From contig NZ_JAPMLT010000002.1 in NCBI RefSeq assembly GCF_026410385.1, forward strand, positions 496,001-560,000: DNA of 64,000 nt, given 5' to 3'. Below, one piece after another: positions 8,829 to 17,454 of the stretch. The translations under genes were made by a program, and so were the position numbers. The stretch's first letter is position 1. Every line of letters starts with the position of its first letter. This DNA is from Tumebacillus lacus. Lineage in GTDB: Bacteria; Bacillota; Bacilli; Tumebacillales; Tumebacillaceae. The notes beneath the pieces are model-generated. The model made no database searches and was not told the origin of the DNA. It worked only from the letters and a program-made list of their open reading frames with translations.

Positions 8829-10376
8829 ATGAACAAGAAAGTAATCGCAACTCTCGTGCTCTCCTCGGTCGTCGCTTCCGCATTCGCAATGAACGCAGGT
8901 GCAGCACCGGACAAGCAAGTCATGAAGAACGAAAAAGGCGCAGTACACAACGTTGTCGGCAACCTCGGCAAAGTATCCGGCGCAACCGCTGAAGAAAAAG
9001 CATTCGCAGCTCTGGAGAAAGTCAAAGGCGACTTCGGCTTTGCAAAAGCTGACGGCAACTTCAAAGTAAAGAAATCGCATAAAGACGAAAACGGCACCAA
9101 CCACACCAAGCTCGACCAAGTGATCAACGGCATCACCGTTTTCGGCCAACAAATGATCGTACATGAAGCGAACGGCACCGTCGAAGGCGTAACCGGCGAC
9201 TTCAAAGCTCTGAAAGCAAACGCTGCAAAAGCGAAGCTGAACGAGAAAAAAGCGATCGACGCAGCTCTGGCGTCCGCGAACGTAGCATCCGATGCAGAAT
9301 TTGCTGAAGCTCCGGTTGCGGAACTGGTTTACCTCCCGCAAGGCGACGCAGCAGTTCTGACCTATAAAGTATCCTTCTCCGCAATGGGTGAAGAAGCAGT
9401 GCGCGCTGACGTCTTCGTCGACGCAACCAACGGCTCGATCCTCAACACCATCAACAAAATCGAGCACGCAGCAGCTGTCGGCTCCGGCGTAGGCGTTCTG
9501 GGCGACACCAAGTCCCCGCTGAACACCAACAACGTATCCGGCACCTACTACCTCGAAGACCTGACCAAGCCGATGACCGGCATCATCCGCACCCGCGACA
9601 TGAAAAACGGTACCTCGCGCATCTCCCCGATGACCGACACCGACAACGTTTGGAACACCACCTACCAACGCGCTGGCGTTGACGCTCACTACTACGCTGG
9701 CCAAGTCTTTGACTGGTACAAGTCCAACGTAAACCGCAACTCGATCGACGGCAACGGCATGAGCATCGAGTCCCTGGTTCACTACAGCAGAAACTACAAC
9801 AACGCGTTCTGGAACGGCACCTACATGGTATACGGCGATGGCGACGGCACCACCTTCCGCGCATTCTCCGGCGCACTCGACGTTATCGCGCACGAACTGA
9901 CCCACGGCGTCACCGAGCACACCTCGGGCCTGGTCTACCAAGACCAGTCCGGCGCTCTGAACGAGTCCTGGTCTGATGCACTGGGCGCAACCATCGACGG
10001 CAACGACTGGCTGATGGGCGAAGACCTCTGCATCCCGGGCGGCGGCTACACCGCATTCCGTTCCATGCAAGATCCGACCCTCTACGGCGACCCGGCTCAC
10101 ATGAACCAATACGTGAACACGACCGACGACAACGGCGGCGTACACACCAACTCCGGTATCCCGAACAAAGCGTTCTACAACGTTGCAACGGCAATCGGCT
10201 CCCGTACCGTCGCTGCAAAGATTTGGTACACCGCTTCCCGCGACTACATGACCTCCACCACCAACTTCTCCGGCGCACGTGCAGCGACCCTGCAAGCAGC
10301 AGCTGCTCTGTACGGCTCGGGCTCCGCAAACTACAACGCGGTAGCAAACGGCTGGTCCGCAGTAGGCGTATACTAA
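8829..10376 (+). CDS. M4 family neutral metalloprotease 4 (thermolysin-like), secreted
   Basis: Preproenzyme of 515 residues. HELTH, GALNESWSD and DNGGVHTNSG are intact. It defines, with proteases 5 and 6, a subgroup in which the segment after the active site reads GEDLCIPGGGYTAFRS instead of GEDVYTPGTAGDALRS, bringing in a cysteine that is rare in secreted Gram-positive proteases. The propeptide (KAIDAALASANVASDAEFAE) also resembles that of protease 6. GGGAGG lies before ATG 8829. Confidence 0.95.
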   Translation: MNKKVIATLVLSSVVASAFAMNAGAAPDKQVMKNEKGAVHNVVGNLGKVSGATAEEKAFAALEKVKGDFGFAKADGNFKVKKSHKDENGTNHTKLDQVINGITVFGQQMIVHEANGTVEGVTGDFKALKANAAKAKLNEKKAIDAALASANVASDAEFAEAPVAELVYLPQGDAAVLTYKVSFSAMGEEAVRADVFVDATNGSILNTINKIEHAAAVGSGVGVLGDTKSPLNTNNVSGTYYLEDLTKPMTGIIRTRDMKNGTSRISPMTDTDNVWNTTYQRAGVDAHYYAGQVFDWYKSNVNRNSIDGNGMSIESLVHYSRNYNNAFWNGTYMVYGDGDGTTFRAFSGALDVIAHELTHGVTEHTSGLVYQDQSGALNESWSDALGATIDGNDWLMGEDLCIPGGGYTAFRSMQDPTLYGDPAHMNQYVNTTDDNGGVHTNSGIPNKAFYNVATAIGSRTVAAKIWYTASRDYMTSTTNFSGARAATLQAAAALYGSGSANYNAVANGWSAVGVY

Positions 10377-10386
10377 TCCTTTCAAA

Positions 10387-10419
10387 ATACCCGCGACTTC
10401 ATGTTGCGGGTATTTTTTT
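10387..10419 (+). terminator. Terminator after protease gene 4
   Basis: ATACCCGC pairs with GCGGGTAT, followed by seven Ts. The T tract ends a few bases before the -35 box of the next gene, so the two signals abut. Confidence 0.88.
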
Positions 10420-10420
10420 A

Positions 10421-10450
10421 TTGACAGAACATTTATATTTGTAATAAAAT
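10421..10450 (+). promoter_or_regulatory. Promoter of M4 protease gene 5
   Basis: TTGACA (10421-10426), 18-base spacer starting GAACA, then TAAAAT (10445-10450). Confidence 0.8.
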
Positions 10451-10481
10451 TTGAACAACAACAAAAAGGGGGTCATCATTG

Positions 10482-12056
10482 ATGAACAAGAAAATGATCA
10501 CAACGCTCGTCCTGTCTTCGCTGGTCGCATCTGCCTTTGCCATGAACGCCGGAGCAGCTCCGGACAAACAAGTCCTGAAAGACGAAAAAGGCTCCGTCCA
10601 CACCGTCGCAGGTTCGCTTGGCAAAGTCTCCGGCGCGACGGCCGAAGAGCGCGCATTTGCCGCTCTGGAAAAAGTCAAAGGCGACTTCGGCTTCGACAAC
10701 GCCAAGGCGAGCTTCAAAGTGAAAAAATCCCATAAAGACGAAATGGGCACCACCCACACCAAGCTCGACCAAACGATCAACGGCATCACCGTCTTCGGCG
10801 AGCAACTGATCGTCCACGAAGCGGACGGCAACGTGCAAGGCGTCACCGGCACCTTTGCCAAGGTGACCGCGAGTGCGAAAAAAGCCAACCTGAAAGCATC
10901 GGCTGCCATCGAGAAGGCGGTCGCTCACACCGGCTTCACCGGCGAGCTGATCGACGCTCCGACCGCTGAGTTGGTCTACCTCCCGCAAGGCGACACCGCC
11001 GTGCTCACCTACCTCATCGGCGTCTCCTACATGGGCGAGGAAGCAGGCAACTGGCAGATCTTCGTCAACGCGCTGGACGGCACCGTCGTCGACGCGATCA
11101 ACAAGATCGAGCACGCAGGCAAACCGGGCGGCGGCAGCGGCTCCAACGCAGTCGGCTCCGGCACCGGCGTCCTCGGCGACAAAAAATCGATCAACACCAC
11201 CTACCAAAACGGCACCTATTACCTGATCGACAACACCAAATTCATGGCAGCGAAAGGCGGCACCGTCACCACCAAATCGTACAACAACGGTTCCTCCACC
11301 ATGTATGACATGACCGATGCCGACAACAACTACGCCGACGCCAACCAGCGCGCTGGTGTAGACGCGCACTACTACGCAGGCTTCACCTACGACTATTTCT
11401 ACAACAAGCTCGGCCGCAACTCGTTTGACGGCAACGGCACGACCTTGCTCTCTGCTGTCCGCTACGGCGTCAACTACAACAACGCCTTCTGGAACGGAAG
11501 ACAGATGACCTACGGCGACGGCGACGGTGTCAACTTCCGCGCGTTCTCCGGCGCGCTGGACGTCGTGGCGCACGAACTGGCGCACGGTGTCACCGACACG
11601 GCCTCCGGCCTCGTCTACCGCGACCAATCGGGCGCCTTGAACGAGTCGTTCTCCGACGCGATGGGCGCTGCGATCGAGGGTAGAAACTGGCTCCTTGGCG
11701 AAGACATCTGCCTGCCGGGCGGCTCCTACTCCGCGTTCCGCTCCATGTCCGATCCGAACGCATACGGCGATCCGGCTCACATGAGCGAGTATGTGAACAC
11801 CTCGTCTGACAACGGCGGCGTGCACACCAACTCCGGCATCCCGAACAAAGCGTTCTACAACCTCTCGACCTCGGTCAACTCCCGTGACATCGCCGCGAAG
11901 ATCTGGTACACCGCAAACCGCGACTACATGACCTCGCGCACCAACTTCTCCGGCGCACGCGCTGCGACGCTGCAAGCAGCGGCTGCTCTGTATGGCAGCG
12001 GCTCCACCCAGTACACCGCAGTCGCCAACTCCTGGAGCGCAGTCGGCGTCTACTAA
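10482..12056 (+). CDS. M4 family neutral metalloprotease 5 (thermolysin-like), secreted
   Basis: Preproenzyme of 524 residues, the longest of the array. A glycine/serine-rich insert (GKPGGGSGSNAVGSG) lengthens the junction between propeptide and mature enzyme, where maturation cleavage occurs. The zinc motif is HELAH, still HExxH, and the third-ligand segment is GALNESFSD; DNGGVHTNSG is intact. It has the GEDICLPGG cysteine segment of the 4/5/6 subgroup. The start was taken at ATG 10482; a TTG lies one codon earlier. AAGGGGG precedes. Own promoter and terminator. Confidence 0.95.
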   Translation: MNKKMITTLVLSSLVASAFAMNAGAAPDKQVLKDEKGSVHTVAGSLGKVSGATAEERAFAALEKVKGDFGFDNAKASFKVKKSHKDEMGTTHTKLDQTINGITVFGEQLIVHEADGNVQGVTGTFAKVTASAKKANLKASAAIEKAVAHTGFTGELIDAPTAELVYLPQGDTAVLTYLIGVSYMGEEAGNWQIFVNALDGTVVDAINKIEHAGKPGGGSGSNAVGSGTGVLGDKKSINTTYQNGTYYLIDNTKFMAAKGGTVTTKSYNNGSSTMYDMTDADNNYADANQRAGVDAHYYAGFTYDYFYNKLGRNSFDGNGTTLLSAVRYGVNYNNAFWNGRQMTYGDGDGVNFRAFSGALDVVAHELAHGVTDTASGLVYRDQSGALNESFSDAMGAAIEGRNWLLGEDICLPGGSYSAFRSMSDPNAYGDPAHMSEYVNTSSDNGGVHTNSGIPNKAFYNLSTSVNSRDIAAKIWYTANRDYMTSRTNFSGARAATLQAAAALYGSGSTQYTAVANSWSAVGVY

Positions 12057-12060
12057 GCCC

Positions 12061-12098
12061 AAAGACCCCTCTCATCGCGTGAGAGGGGTCTTTTTTAT
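12061..12098 (+). terminator. Terminator after protease gene 5
   Basis: AAGACCCCTCTCA pairs with TGAGAGGGGTCTT, followed by TTTTATTA. Confidence 0.92.
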
Positions 12099-12123
12099 TA
12101 CTTGAAACAAATTCTTAACAGGA

Positions 12124-12153
12124 TTGACAGAATGATCACAATTCATATACAAT
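12124..12153 (+). promoter_or_regulatory. Promoter of M4 protease genes 6 and 7
   Basis: TTGACA (12124-12129), 18-base spacer starting GAATG, then TACAAT (12148-12153). Nearly the same as the promoter of gene 4. Confidence 0.8.
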
Positions 12154-12189
12154 TTACTCATACTCACAAATTAAAGGGAGGTCATCTGA

Positions 12190-13743
12190 ATGAACAAAAA
12201 AATGATTGCCACGTTGGTTTTGTCCTCGCTCGTTGCTTCTGCTTTTGCTGTCAACGCCGGGGCTGCCCCTGACAAGCAGGTTCTGAAAGATGAGAACGGC
12301 CAGGTGCACACCGTTGTCGGCCAGCTCGGCAAAGTCTCCGGCGCAACCGCAGAAGAGCGTGCCCTGAACGCGCTCGACAAAGCGAAAGGCGAGTTTGGCT
12401 TTGACAAAGCGGCAGGCACCTTCAAAGTCAAAAAGTCGCACAAAGACGAAAACGGCACCACCCACACCAAGCTCGATCAAGTGATCAACGGCATCCCGGT
12501 GTTCGCGCAGCAAATGATCGTTCACGAGACGGAAGGCACGGTCGAAGGGATCACCAGCGGCTACCAAGCCCTGACGGCGAACACCGACAAAGCCCGCCTG
12601 AACGACAAAAAAGCGATCCAAGCAGCGCTCGCGTCCACCAACACCGCTTCCGATGCGGCCTTCACGCAAGCACCGGCTGCGGAACTGCTCTATTTCCCGC
12701 AAGGTGACCAAGCGATCCTTTCCTATAAAGTTTCCTTCGCCGCTGACGGCGAAACTCCGGTGCGCTACGACGTGTTTGTCAACGCGGTCGACGGCACCAT
12801 CCTGAACACGATCAACAAAGTCGAACACACCGCAGCGGTCGGCACCGGCGTCGGCGTGGACGGCGTGACCAAGACCGGCCTGAACACCAACCTCAAGTCG
12901 GGCACCTACTACCTCGAAGACGTGTCCAAACCGATGACCGGCATGATCCGCACCCGCGACCTGAGAAACTCCACGTTCGGCTTCTTCATCTACAACATGA
13001 CCGATGCGGATAACCACTGGGACGCTTCGACCCAACGCGCAGGCGTGGACGCTCACTACTACGCCGGCATGGTCTATGACTGGTACAAAAACAACGTCAA
13101 CCGCAACTCGATCAACGACGCCGGCATGAGCCTCGAATCGCGGGTCCGTTACGGCAGCAAATACAACAACGCTTTCTGGGACGGCTCGCAAATGACGTAC
13201 GGCGACGGTGACGGTGTCAACTTCCGCGCCTTCTCCGGCGCGTTGGACGTTGTGGCGCACGAATTGACGCACGGTGTCACCGAGTACACGTCCGGCCTCG
13301 TCTACCAAAACCAATCGGGCGCGCTGAACGAATCTTGGTCCGACGCCCTCGGCGCGACGATCGACAGCAACGACTGGCTGATGGGCGAAGACATCTGCCT
13401 GCCGGGCGGCACCTATACCGCGTTCCGCTCGATGCAAGATCCGACGCTCTACGGCGATCCGGCGCACATGAACGACTACATCAACACCACCGATGACAAC
13501 GGCGGCGTGCACTCCAACTCCGGCATCCCGAACAAAGCGTTCTACAACTTTGCCACCGCCATCGGGTCCCGCAACAACGCGGCAAAAGTCTGGTACACCG
13601 CATCCCGCGACTACATGACCTCGTCGACCAACTTCTCCGGCGCACGCGCAGCCACTCTGCAAGCAGCATCCGCTCTGTACGGTTCGGGCTCCTCGACCTA
13701 CACCGCTCTGCAAAACGCTTGGTCGGCAGTCGGCGTCTACTAG
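12190..13743 (+). CDS. M4 family neutral metalloprotease 6 (thermolysin-like), secreted
   Basis: Preproenzyme of 517 residues with signal peptide, FTP/PepSY propeptide and catalytic domain. HELTH, GALNESWSD and GGVHSNSG are present, with a serine where the neighbours have threonine. It carries the GEDICLPGG cysteine segment. GGGAGG lies before ATG 12190. Unlike genes 1-5 it has no terminator: the next gene begins 20 bases after its stop, so genes 6 and 7 form a two-gene transcript. Confidence 0.95.
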   Translation: MNKKMIATLVLSSLVASAFAVNAGAAPDKQVLKDENGQVHTVVGQLGKVSGATAEERALNALDKAKGEFGFDKAAGTFKVKKSHKDENGTTHTKLDQVINGIPVFAQQMIVHETEGTVEGITSGYQALTANTDKARLNDKKAIQAALASTNTASDAAFTQAPAAELLYFPQGDQAILSYKVSFAADGETPVRYDVFVNAVDGTILNTINKVEHTAAVGTGVGVDGVTKTGLNTNLKSGTYYLEDVSKPMTGMIRTRDLRNSTFGFFIYNMTDADNHWDASTQRAGVDAHYYAGMVYDWYKNNVNRNSINDAGMSLESRVRYGSKYNNAFWDGSQMTYGDGDGVNFRAFSGALDVVAHELTHGVTEYTSGLVYQNQSGALNESWSDALGATIDSNDWLMGEDICLPGGTYTAFRSMQDPTLYGDPAHMNDYINTTDDNGGVHSNSGIPNKAFYNFATAIGSRNNAAKVWYTASRDYMTSSTNFSGARAATLQAASALYGSGSSTYTALQNAWSAVGVY

Positions 13744-13763
13744 GACAGGAGGAGGCTCACCTC

Positions 13764-14747
13764 ATGAAAAAACCGCTCCTGCTCACGCTGGCCGCCACGC
13801 TCGCCGTCACCCTGCTGGGTTCGACCGCGCACGCGGCGACCGGCACAGGCACAGGAGTGCTCGGTGACACCAAGTCGATCAACACCACGCTCAAATCGGG
13901 CACCTACTACTTGGAAGACCAGACCAAGTACATGTACACGCAAAAAGGTTCGTCGATCAACACCTACAACTACCGCAACGGCATCTCGGCCCAGTATTTC
14001 TGGACAGATGCGGACAACGTCTGGAACACGACGACGCAGCGGGCCGCCGTGGACGCGCACTATTACACGGGGCTTGTGTACGACTACCTCTACAACAAGC
14101 TCGGACGCAACTCCTACGACGGCAACGGCGCGCCGATGAACGTCGGCGTCCACTACTCCACCAACTACAACAACATCTTCTGGAACGGCAGCCAGTTGAT
14201 CTGCGGCGACGGCGACGGCGTCACCTTCCGCCCGCTGTGCGGGGCGCTGGACATCGTGGCGCACGAGTGGTTCCACGCCGTGATCGACTATACGGCCGGG
14301 TTTGTCTACAACGGGCAGTCCGGCGCGCTGAGCGAATCGTGGGCGGACGCGTTTGGTGCCACGCTGGACAACAACGACTGGCTGATCGGCGAAGACGTCT
14401 ATACGCCGGCCACAGCAGGTGACGCGGTGCGCTCCATGTCCAACCCGAACGCGTACGGCGACCCGGATCACATGGATGAGTACGTCACCACCACGGCTGA
14501 CAACGGCGGCGTGCACACCAACTCCGGCATCCCGAACAAAGCGTTCTACAACTTCGCGACCTCGATTGGCTCGCGGGACATCGCGATGAAGATCTGGTAC
14601 ATCGCCCTGCGCGACTACATGACCTCCACCGCCACCTTCCACGACGCCCGCTTGGCCACCCTGGCGGCCTGCGCACAGCTCTACGGCAGCTCATCCACCT
14701 ACTACACCCGCCTCGCCGAAGCTTGGACGGCAGTAGGCGTCCTGTAA
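13764..14747 (+). CDS. Propeptide-less M4 metalloprotease 7, secreted
   Basis: 327 residues: a signal peptide (1-24, ends TAHA) joined directly to a thermolysin domain starting TGTGTGVLGDTKS. The roughly 190-residue FTP/PepSY propeptide of its neighbours is absent. The zinc site is HEWFH (167-171), the third ligand E191 lies in GALSESWAD (N to S change), and GGVHTNSG is intact, so activity is plausible. Two cysteines (147 and 159) flank the substrate-cleft strand. GGAGGAGG lies before ATG 13764. Thermolysin-type enzymes normally need the propeptide to fold, so it may fold with the propeptide of protease 6 in trans, or be poorly active. Both are inference. Confidence 0.9.
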   Translation: MKKPLLLTLAATLAVTLLGSTAHAATGTGTGVLGDTKSINTTLKSGTYYLEDQTKYMYTQKGSSINTYNYRNGISAQYFWTDADNVWNTTTQRAAVDAHYYTGLVYDYLYNKLGRNSYDGNGAPMNVGVHYSTNYNNIFWNGSQLICGDGDGVTFRPLCGALDIVAHEWFHAVIDYTAGFVYNGQSGALSESWADAFGATLDNNDWLIGEDVYTPATAGDAVRSMSNPNAYGDPDHMDEYVTTTADNGGVHTNSGIPNKAFYNFATSIGSRDIAMKIWYIALRDYMTSTATFHDARLATLAACAQLYGSSSTYYTRLAEAWTAVGVL

Positions 14748-14751
14748 ACAG

Positions 14752-14784
14752 AAAAAAAGCAGACCCTTCGAGGTCTGCTTTTTT
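14752..14784. terminator. Shared convergent terminator (protease 7 / XapX)
   Basis: AAAAAGCAGACC (14754-14765) pairs with GGTCTGCTTTTT. It has T runs on both strands and serves the converging genes; the XapX stop lies at its edge. Confidence 0.88.
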
Positions 14785-14953
14785 ACATCATGCCCTTGAC
14801 CCACTCCACCAGCTTGTACCCGAGGAAGATCCCGATAATGCCCAAAATCCCCGGTAGCGCCGGAGGAGCCGGCAACGGCAGTTTGAGCAACGTAAAGACC
14901 ACACCCGCGACCAATCCGGTCACCAATGCCAACAACGAAATCTTCAAATCCAC
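14783..14953 (-). CDS. XapX domain small membrane protein
   Basis: 56-residue protein with two hydrophobic helices: MDLKISLLALVTGLVAGVVF, then LKLPLPAPPALPGILGIIGI, ending GYKLVEWVKGMM. The proline-rich PxPAPPxLxG turn and GIxGIFLGY are the hallmark of the XapX (DUF1427) family. Function is unknown beyond membrane location. The start is GTG 14953, with GGAGGAGG about 7 bases upstream. Confidence 0.85.
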   Translation of the reverse strand: MDLKISLLALVTGLVAGVVFTLLKLPLPAPPALPGILGIIGIFLGYKLVEWVKGMM

Positions 14954-15055
14954 AAAGAAACCTCCTCCACGATCGGCTTCACGCAGACAGCATCTGTCAT
15001 CCCGGACAGCTTTTCCTTCGCAGCAATTTGGGTCGCATCCACTGCGCCCTCGCCG

Positions 15056-15481
15056 CTACAGCACGGTCACGTCGACCCGCAGTTCCATCCGGCTCTTCTC
15101 GCCGGCCAGCCGGACGTTGTATACGGCCTCCAGATGCCCGCCCTGTTCGTTTAACGCGATGGCGAGGGCACTGGTGCGGGTCACCAGTTCAAACGTGCCG
15201 TACGGGGTTTTGTACGACCCGCGCTGCTCCTCGCCTTTGACCAGCACCTGCTTCATCACCGTCTCGCCTTGGCGGATCAGCGTCGCGTGCTTGCCTTCGA
15301 TGCGCCACGAGGTCAGCGTCGAGCCAAGGCCCGCTTCTTCCCCTTCTCGGTAGACCACGTACAACGCATCTCCTTTCTGATAGAGATGCCCTTCTGCCTC
15401 ATTTGTAAACGTCTGTTTGTCGCCGTTTTTTTGCCGCTGGCGGGACCAGACCTTCACATGGACCGGCCTTTTTTCACTCAC
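15056..15481 (-). CDS. DUF1934 protein (YwiB-like beta-barrel)
   Basis: 141 residues in the length range of the YwiB/DUF1934 family, which adopts a calycin-like beta-barrel of unknown function. It has the usual features: an alternating beta-strand pattern, a central YKTPYGTFEL and a C-terminal strand pair EAVYNVRL / MELRVDVTVL. The start is GTG 15481, with AGGAG 8 bases upstream. It lies after speB and a terminator, as ywiB lies near ywhG in B. subtilis. Confidence 0.8.
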   Translation of the reverse strand: MSEKRPVHVKVWSRQRQKNGDKQTFTNEAEGHLYQKGDALYVVYREGEEAGLGSTLTSWRIEGKHATLIRQGETVMKQVLVKGEEQRGSYKTPYGTFELVTRTSALAIALNEQGGHLEAVYNVRLAGEKSRMELRVDVTVL

Positions 15482-15498
15482 GAGATACTCCTCCCAAC

Positions 15499-15531
15499 AA
15501 AAACAACCCCGGTCTCCCGGAGTTGTTTTTT
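15499..15531 (-). terminator. Terminator after speE-speB
   Basis: AAAAACAAC...CCGG pairs with CCGG...GTTGTTTTTT, with T runs on both sides. It lies just upstream of the YwiB-like gene. Confidence 0.75.
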
Positions 15532-15540
15532 CGTATGCCT

Positions 15541-16431
15541 TTACTTCTTCGGCACGAGGCCGAGCAGCACTTCGCGCACGATCTTCGACGCGAGGATCTG
15601 CGTTTGCTCCGCCGGATCGTAGACCGGGGAAACTTCGACGAGGTCAAAGCCGACGATGTTGATGCCCGCCTCGCCCAGCAGTTGCAAGGACTTGAACAGC
15701 TCGCGGGCGGTGATGCCGCCTGCGTCGAGCGTACCGGTGCCCGGTGCTTCCGCCGGATCGACGACGTCGATGTCGATCGTCAGGTAGACCGGACGGCCCT
15801 TCAGTTCCTCGATGCGGGACTTCAGCGGCTCATACACATCGAACGGGTGGAAATTGGTGTTTTCACGCGCCCAGTGGAACTCCTCGCGGGTGCCGGAGCG
15901 AATGCCGAACTGGTAGACGTTTTTCGGGCCGACGATGTCGCACGCCTTGCGCAGCACCGCTGCGTGGGAGTACGGCTCGCCTTCGTAGTCTTCGCGCAGA
16001 TCCGCATGCGCGTCAAACTGCACGACCGCCAGATCCGGGTACTTCTCCGCCATCGCGCGGATCGGACCCCAGGAGACGAGATGCTCGCCGCCAAGACCCA
16101 GCGGGAACTTGCCATCTGCCAGCAGATCGCGGACGTACTCATAGATCTGCTCGACCGACTTTTGCGGGTTGCCGAACGCCAGCGGCACATCGCCGGCGTC
16201 AAAGTAGCTCACCTCTTCGAGGTGGCGATCCAGATACGGGGAGTACTCCTCCAGCAGGATCGACACTTCGCGGATGCGCTGCGGGCCGAGGCGGGTGCCG
16301 GCGCGGAAGGAGACCGTCCAGTCCATCGGCATGCCGTAGATGACCACGTCCGCCTCGTCATATTCAGATGTCGAACCGATGAACTCGCGGCCGCTGTAGG
16401 CCGGGTCGTGCTTCATCCGATGGTGCGCCAT
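15541..16431 (-). CDS. speB: Agmatinase
   Basis: Hydrolyses agmatine to putrescine and urea. 296 residues, normal for the ureohydrolase family. Binuclear manganese ligands are visible: GGEH (about 115), DAHAD (about 140) and DIDVVDP (about 220). The ATG overlaps the speE stop by one base (TAATG), so the two are translationally coupled. With SpeE it makes spermidine from agmatine-derived putrescine. Confidence 0.95.
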   Translation of the reverse strand: MAHHRMKHDPAYSGREFIGSTSEYDEADVVIYGMPMDWTVSFRAGTRLGPQRIREVSILLEEYSPYLDRHLEEVSYFDAGDVPLAFGNPQKSVEQIYEYVRDLLADGKFPLGLGGEHLVSWGPIRAMAEKYPDLAVVQFDAHADLREDYEGEPYSHAAVLRKACDIVGPKNVYQFGIRSGTREEFHWARENTNFHPFDVYEPLKSRIEELKGRPVYLTIDIDVVDPAEAPGTGTLDAGGITARELFKSLQLLGEAGINIVGFDLVEVSPVYDPAEQTQILASKIVREVLLGLVPKK

Positions 16432-17261
16432 TATTTCAACAGCTCCTGAACAAATTTCGGCACGGTGAAGACCGTTTTGTGCATCGCTTTGTGATAGTAT
16501 TTCGTGCCTTCCGGTTCGATCAGTTTCGCTTCATCGACTTCCAGCGGATCGTATTTCTTGGAGCCCATCGTCCAGGACCACAGGCCGGACGGATAGGTCG
16601 GGATCGAGCCGGTGTAGTAGCGGGTCACCGGGTAGATCGACGCGATGTCCTTGAAGACGCGGGTGATCAGATCGGCGTTGAAGAACGGCGACTCGGTTTG
16701 CGCGACCATGATGCCGTCTTCCTTCAGCGACTCGTAGATGCCTTGGTAGAAGTCGCGTGCGAACAGACCGACAGCCGGGCCGACCGGCTCGGTGGAGTCG
16801 ACGAGGATGACGTCAAAGGTGTTCTTGTTGTCATGGATGTACTGGATGCCGTCCACGACTTGCACGTCCACGCGCGGATCGTCGAGCTTGCCCGCGATCT
16901 CCGGCAGATACTGCTTGGACACCTCGATGACGCGGCCGTCGATCTCCGCCAGCACAGCGCGCTCGACAGACGGGTATTTCAGGATCTCGCGGATCGCGCC
17001 GCCGTCACCGCCGCCTACGACCAGCACTTGCTTCGGGTTCGGGTGGGTGTTCATCGCGAGGTGGGTGATCATCTCGTGGTAGACAAACTCATCTTTGTCG
17101 GTGGTCATGACCATGCCGTCGAGGACGAGCATCTTGCCCCATTGAAGGGTTTCGATCAGGTCGATGCGTTGAAATTCCGATTGCTCGGTGTGGATCGTGT
17201 TTTCGATCTTGGCGGTGATGCCGTAGTTTTCCGTCTGTTTCTCGGTGTACCAGAGTTCCAT
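16431..17261 (-). CDS. speE: Spermidine synthase
   Basis: Transfers the aminopropyl group of decarboxylated S-adenosylmethionine to putrescine. 276 residues, typical length. The N-terminal beta domain starts [19 protein letters not shown]. The Rossmann part has [17 protein letters not shown] (dcSAM binding) and the active-site segment [13 protein letters not shown]. First gene of the speE-speB operon; the promoter probably lies at 17334-17342. Gene order with the diverging PBP gene resembles B. subtilis pbpG-speE-speB. Confidence 0.96.
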   Translation of the reverse strand: MELWYTEKQTENYGITAKIENTIHTEQSEFQRIDLIETLQWGKMLVLDGMVMTTDKDEFVYHEMITHLAMNTHPNPKQVLVVGGGDGGAIREILKYPSVERAVLAEIDGRVIEVSKQYLPEIAGKLDDPRVDVQVVDGIQYIHDNKNTFDVILVDSTEPVGPAVGLFARDFYQGIYESLKEDGIMVAQTESPFFNADLITRVFKDIASIYPVTRYYTGSIPTYPSGLWSWTMGSKKYDPLEVDEAKLIEPEGTKYYHKAMHKTVFTVPKFVQELLK

Positions 17262-17333
17262 GCGTGGGAATCCTCCTCTTATTTGTCTCTATGAAAATTG
17301 GACATGTTTGCTAACGATGACATAACGCTACGT

Positions 17334-17342
17334 ATTATACCA
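17334..17342 (-). promoter_or_regulatory. Extended -10 promoter candidate for speE
   Basis: On the minus strand TGGTATAAT is a full extended -10 element (TGnTATAAT) about 70 bases before the speE ATG. No good -35 box is seen. Confidence 0.6.
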
Positions 17343-17454
17343 AATGCGGTCAAAAAATAAACCGTTTTTTGGTTGTTTCTTCGCTTTTTTCGGTATGATT
17401 GTCAAAAGCGAAGATCATACTGGTCTGGTAGGAAACTTCTGGAGGTTGTACAGC

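Larger units (their letters stand above)
3731..14747 (+). repeat. Tandem array of seven M4 protease paralogues
   Basis: Seven head-to-tail genes with long near-identical stretches, for example around the acid-histidine motif and the FSGARxATLxA segment. The repeats are a natural substrate for unequal crossing-over and gene conversion. Genes 1-2 and 4-6 form closer subgroups; gene 3 is intermediate and gene 7 is truncated. Confidence 0.95.

Noticed and set aside
13719-13763. Longer N-terminus for protease 7
   Set aside because: It would begin inside protease 6 and place a hydrophilic stretch before the signal peptide; ATG 13764 has GGAGGAGG at good spacing.
3731-14747. CRISPR or satellite-like repeats in the protease region
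   Set aside because: Short repeated strings such as ACCGGCACCGGC come from conserved Gly-Thr coding segments of paralogous genes; no regular repeat-spacer pattern exists.
17344-17454. Longer start for the penicillin-binding protein
   Set aside because: The extension overlaps the promoter region and lacks an SD; ATG 17455 has GGAGG nine bases upstream.
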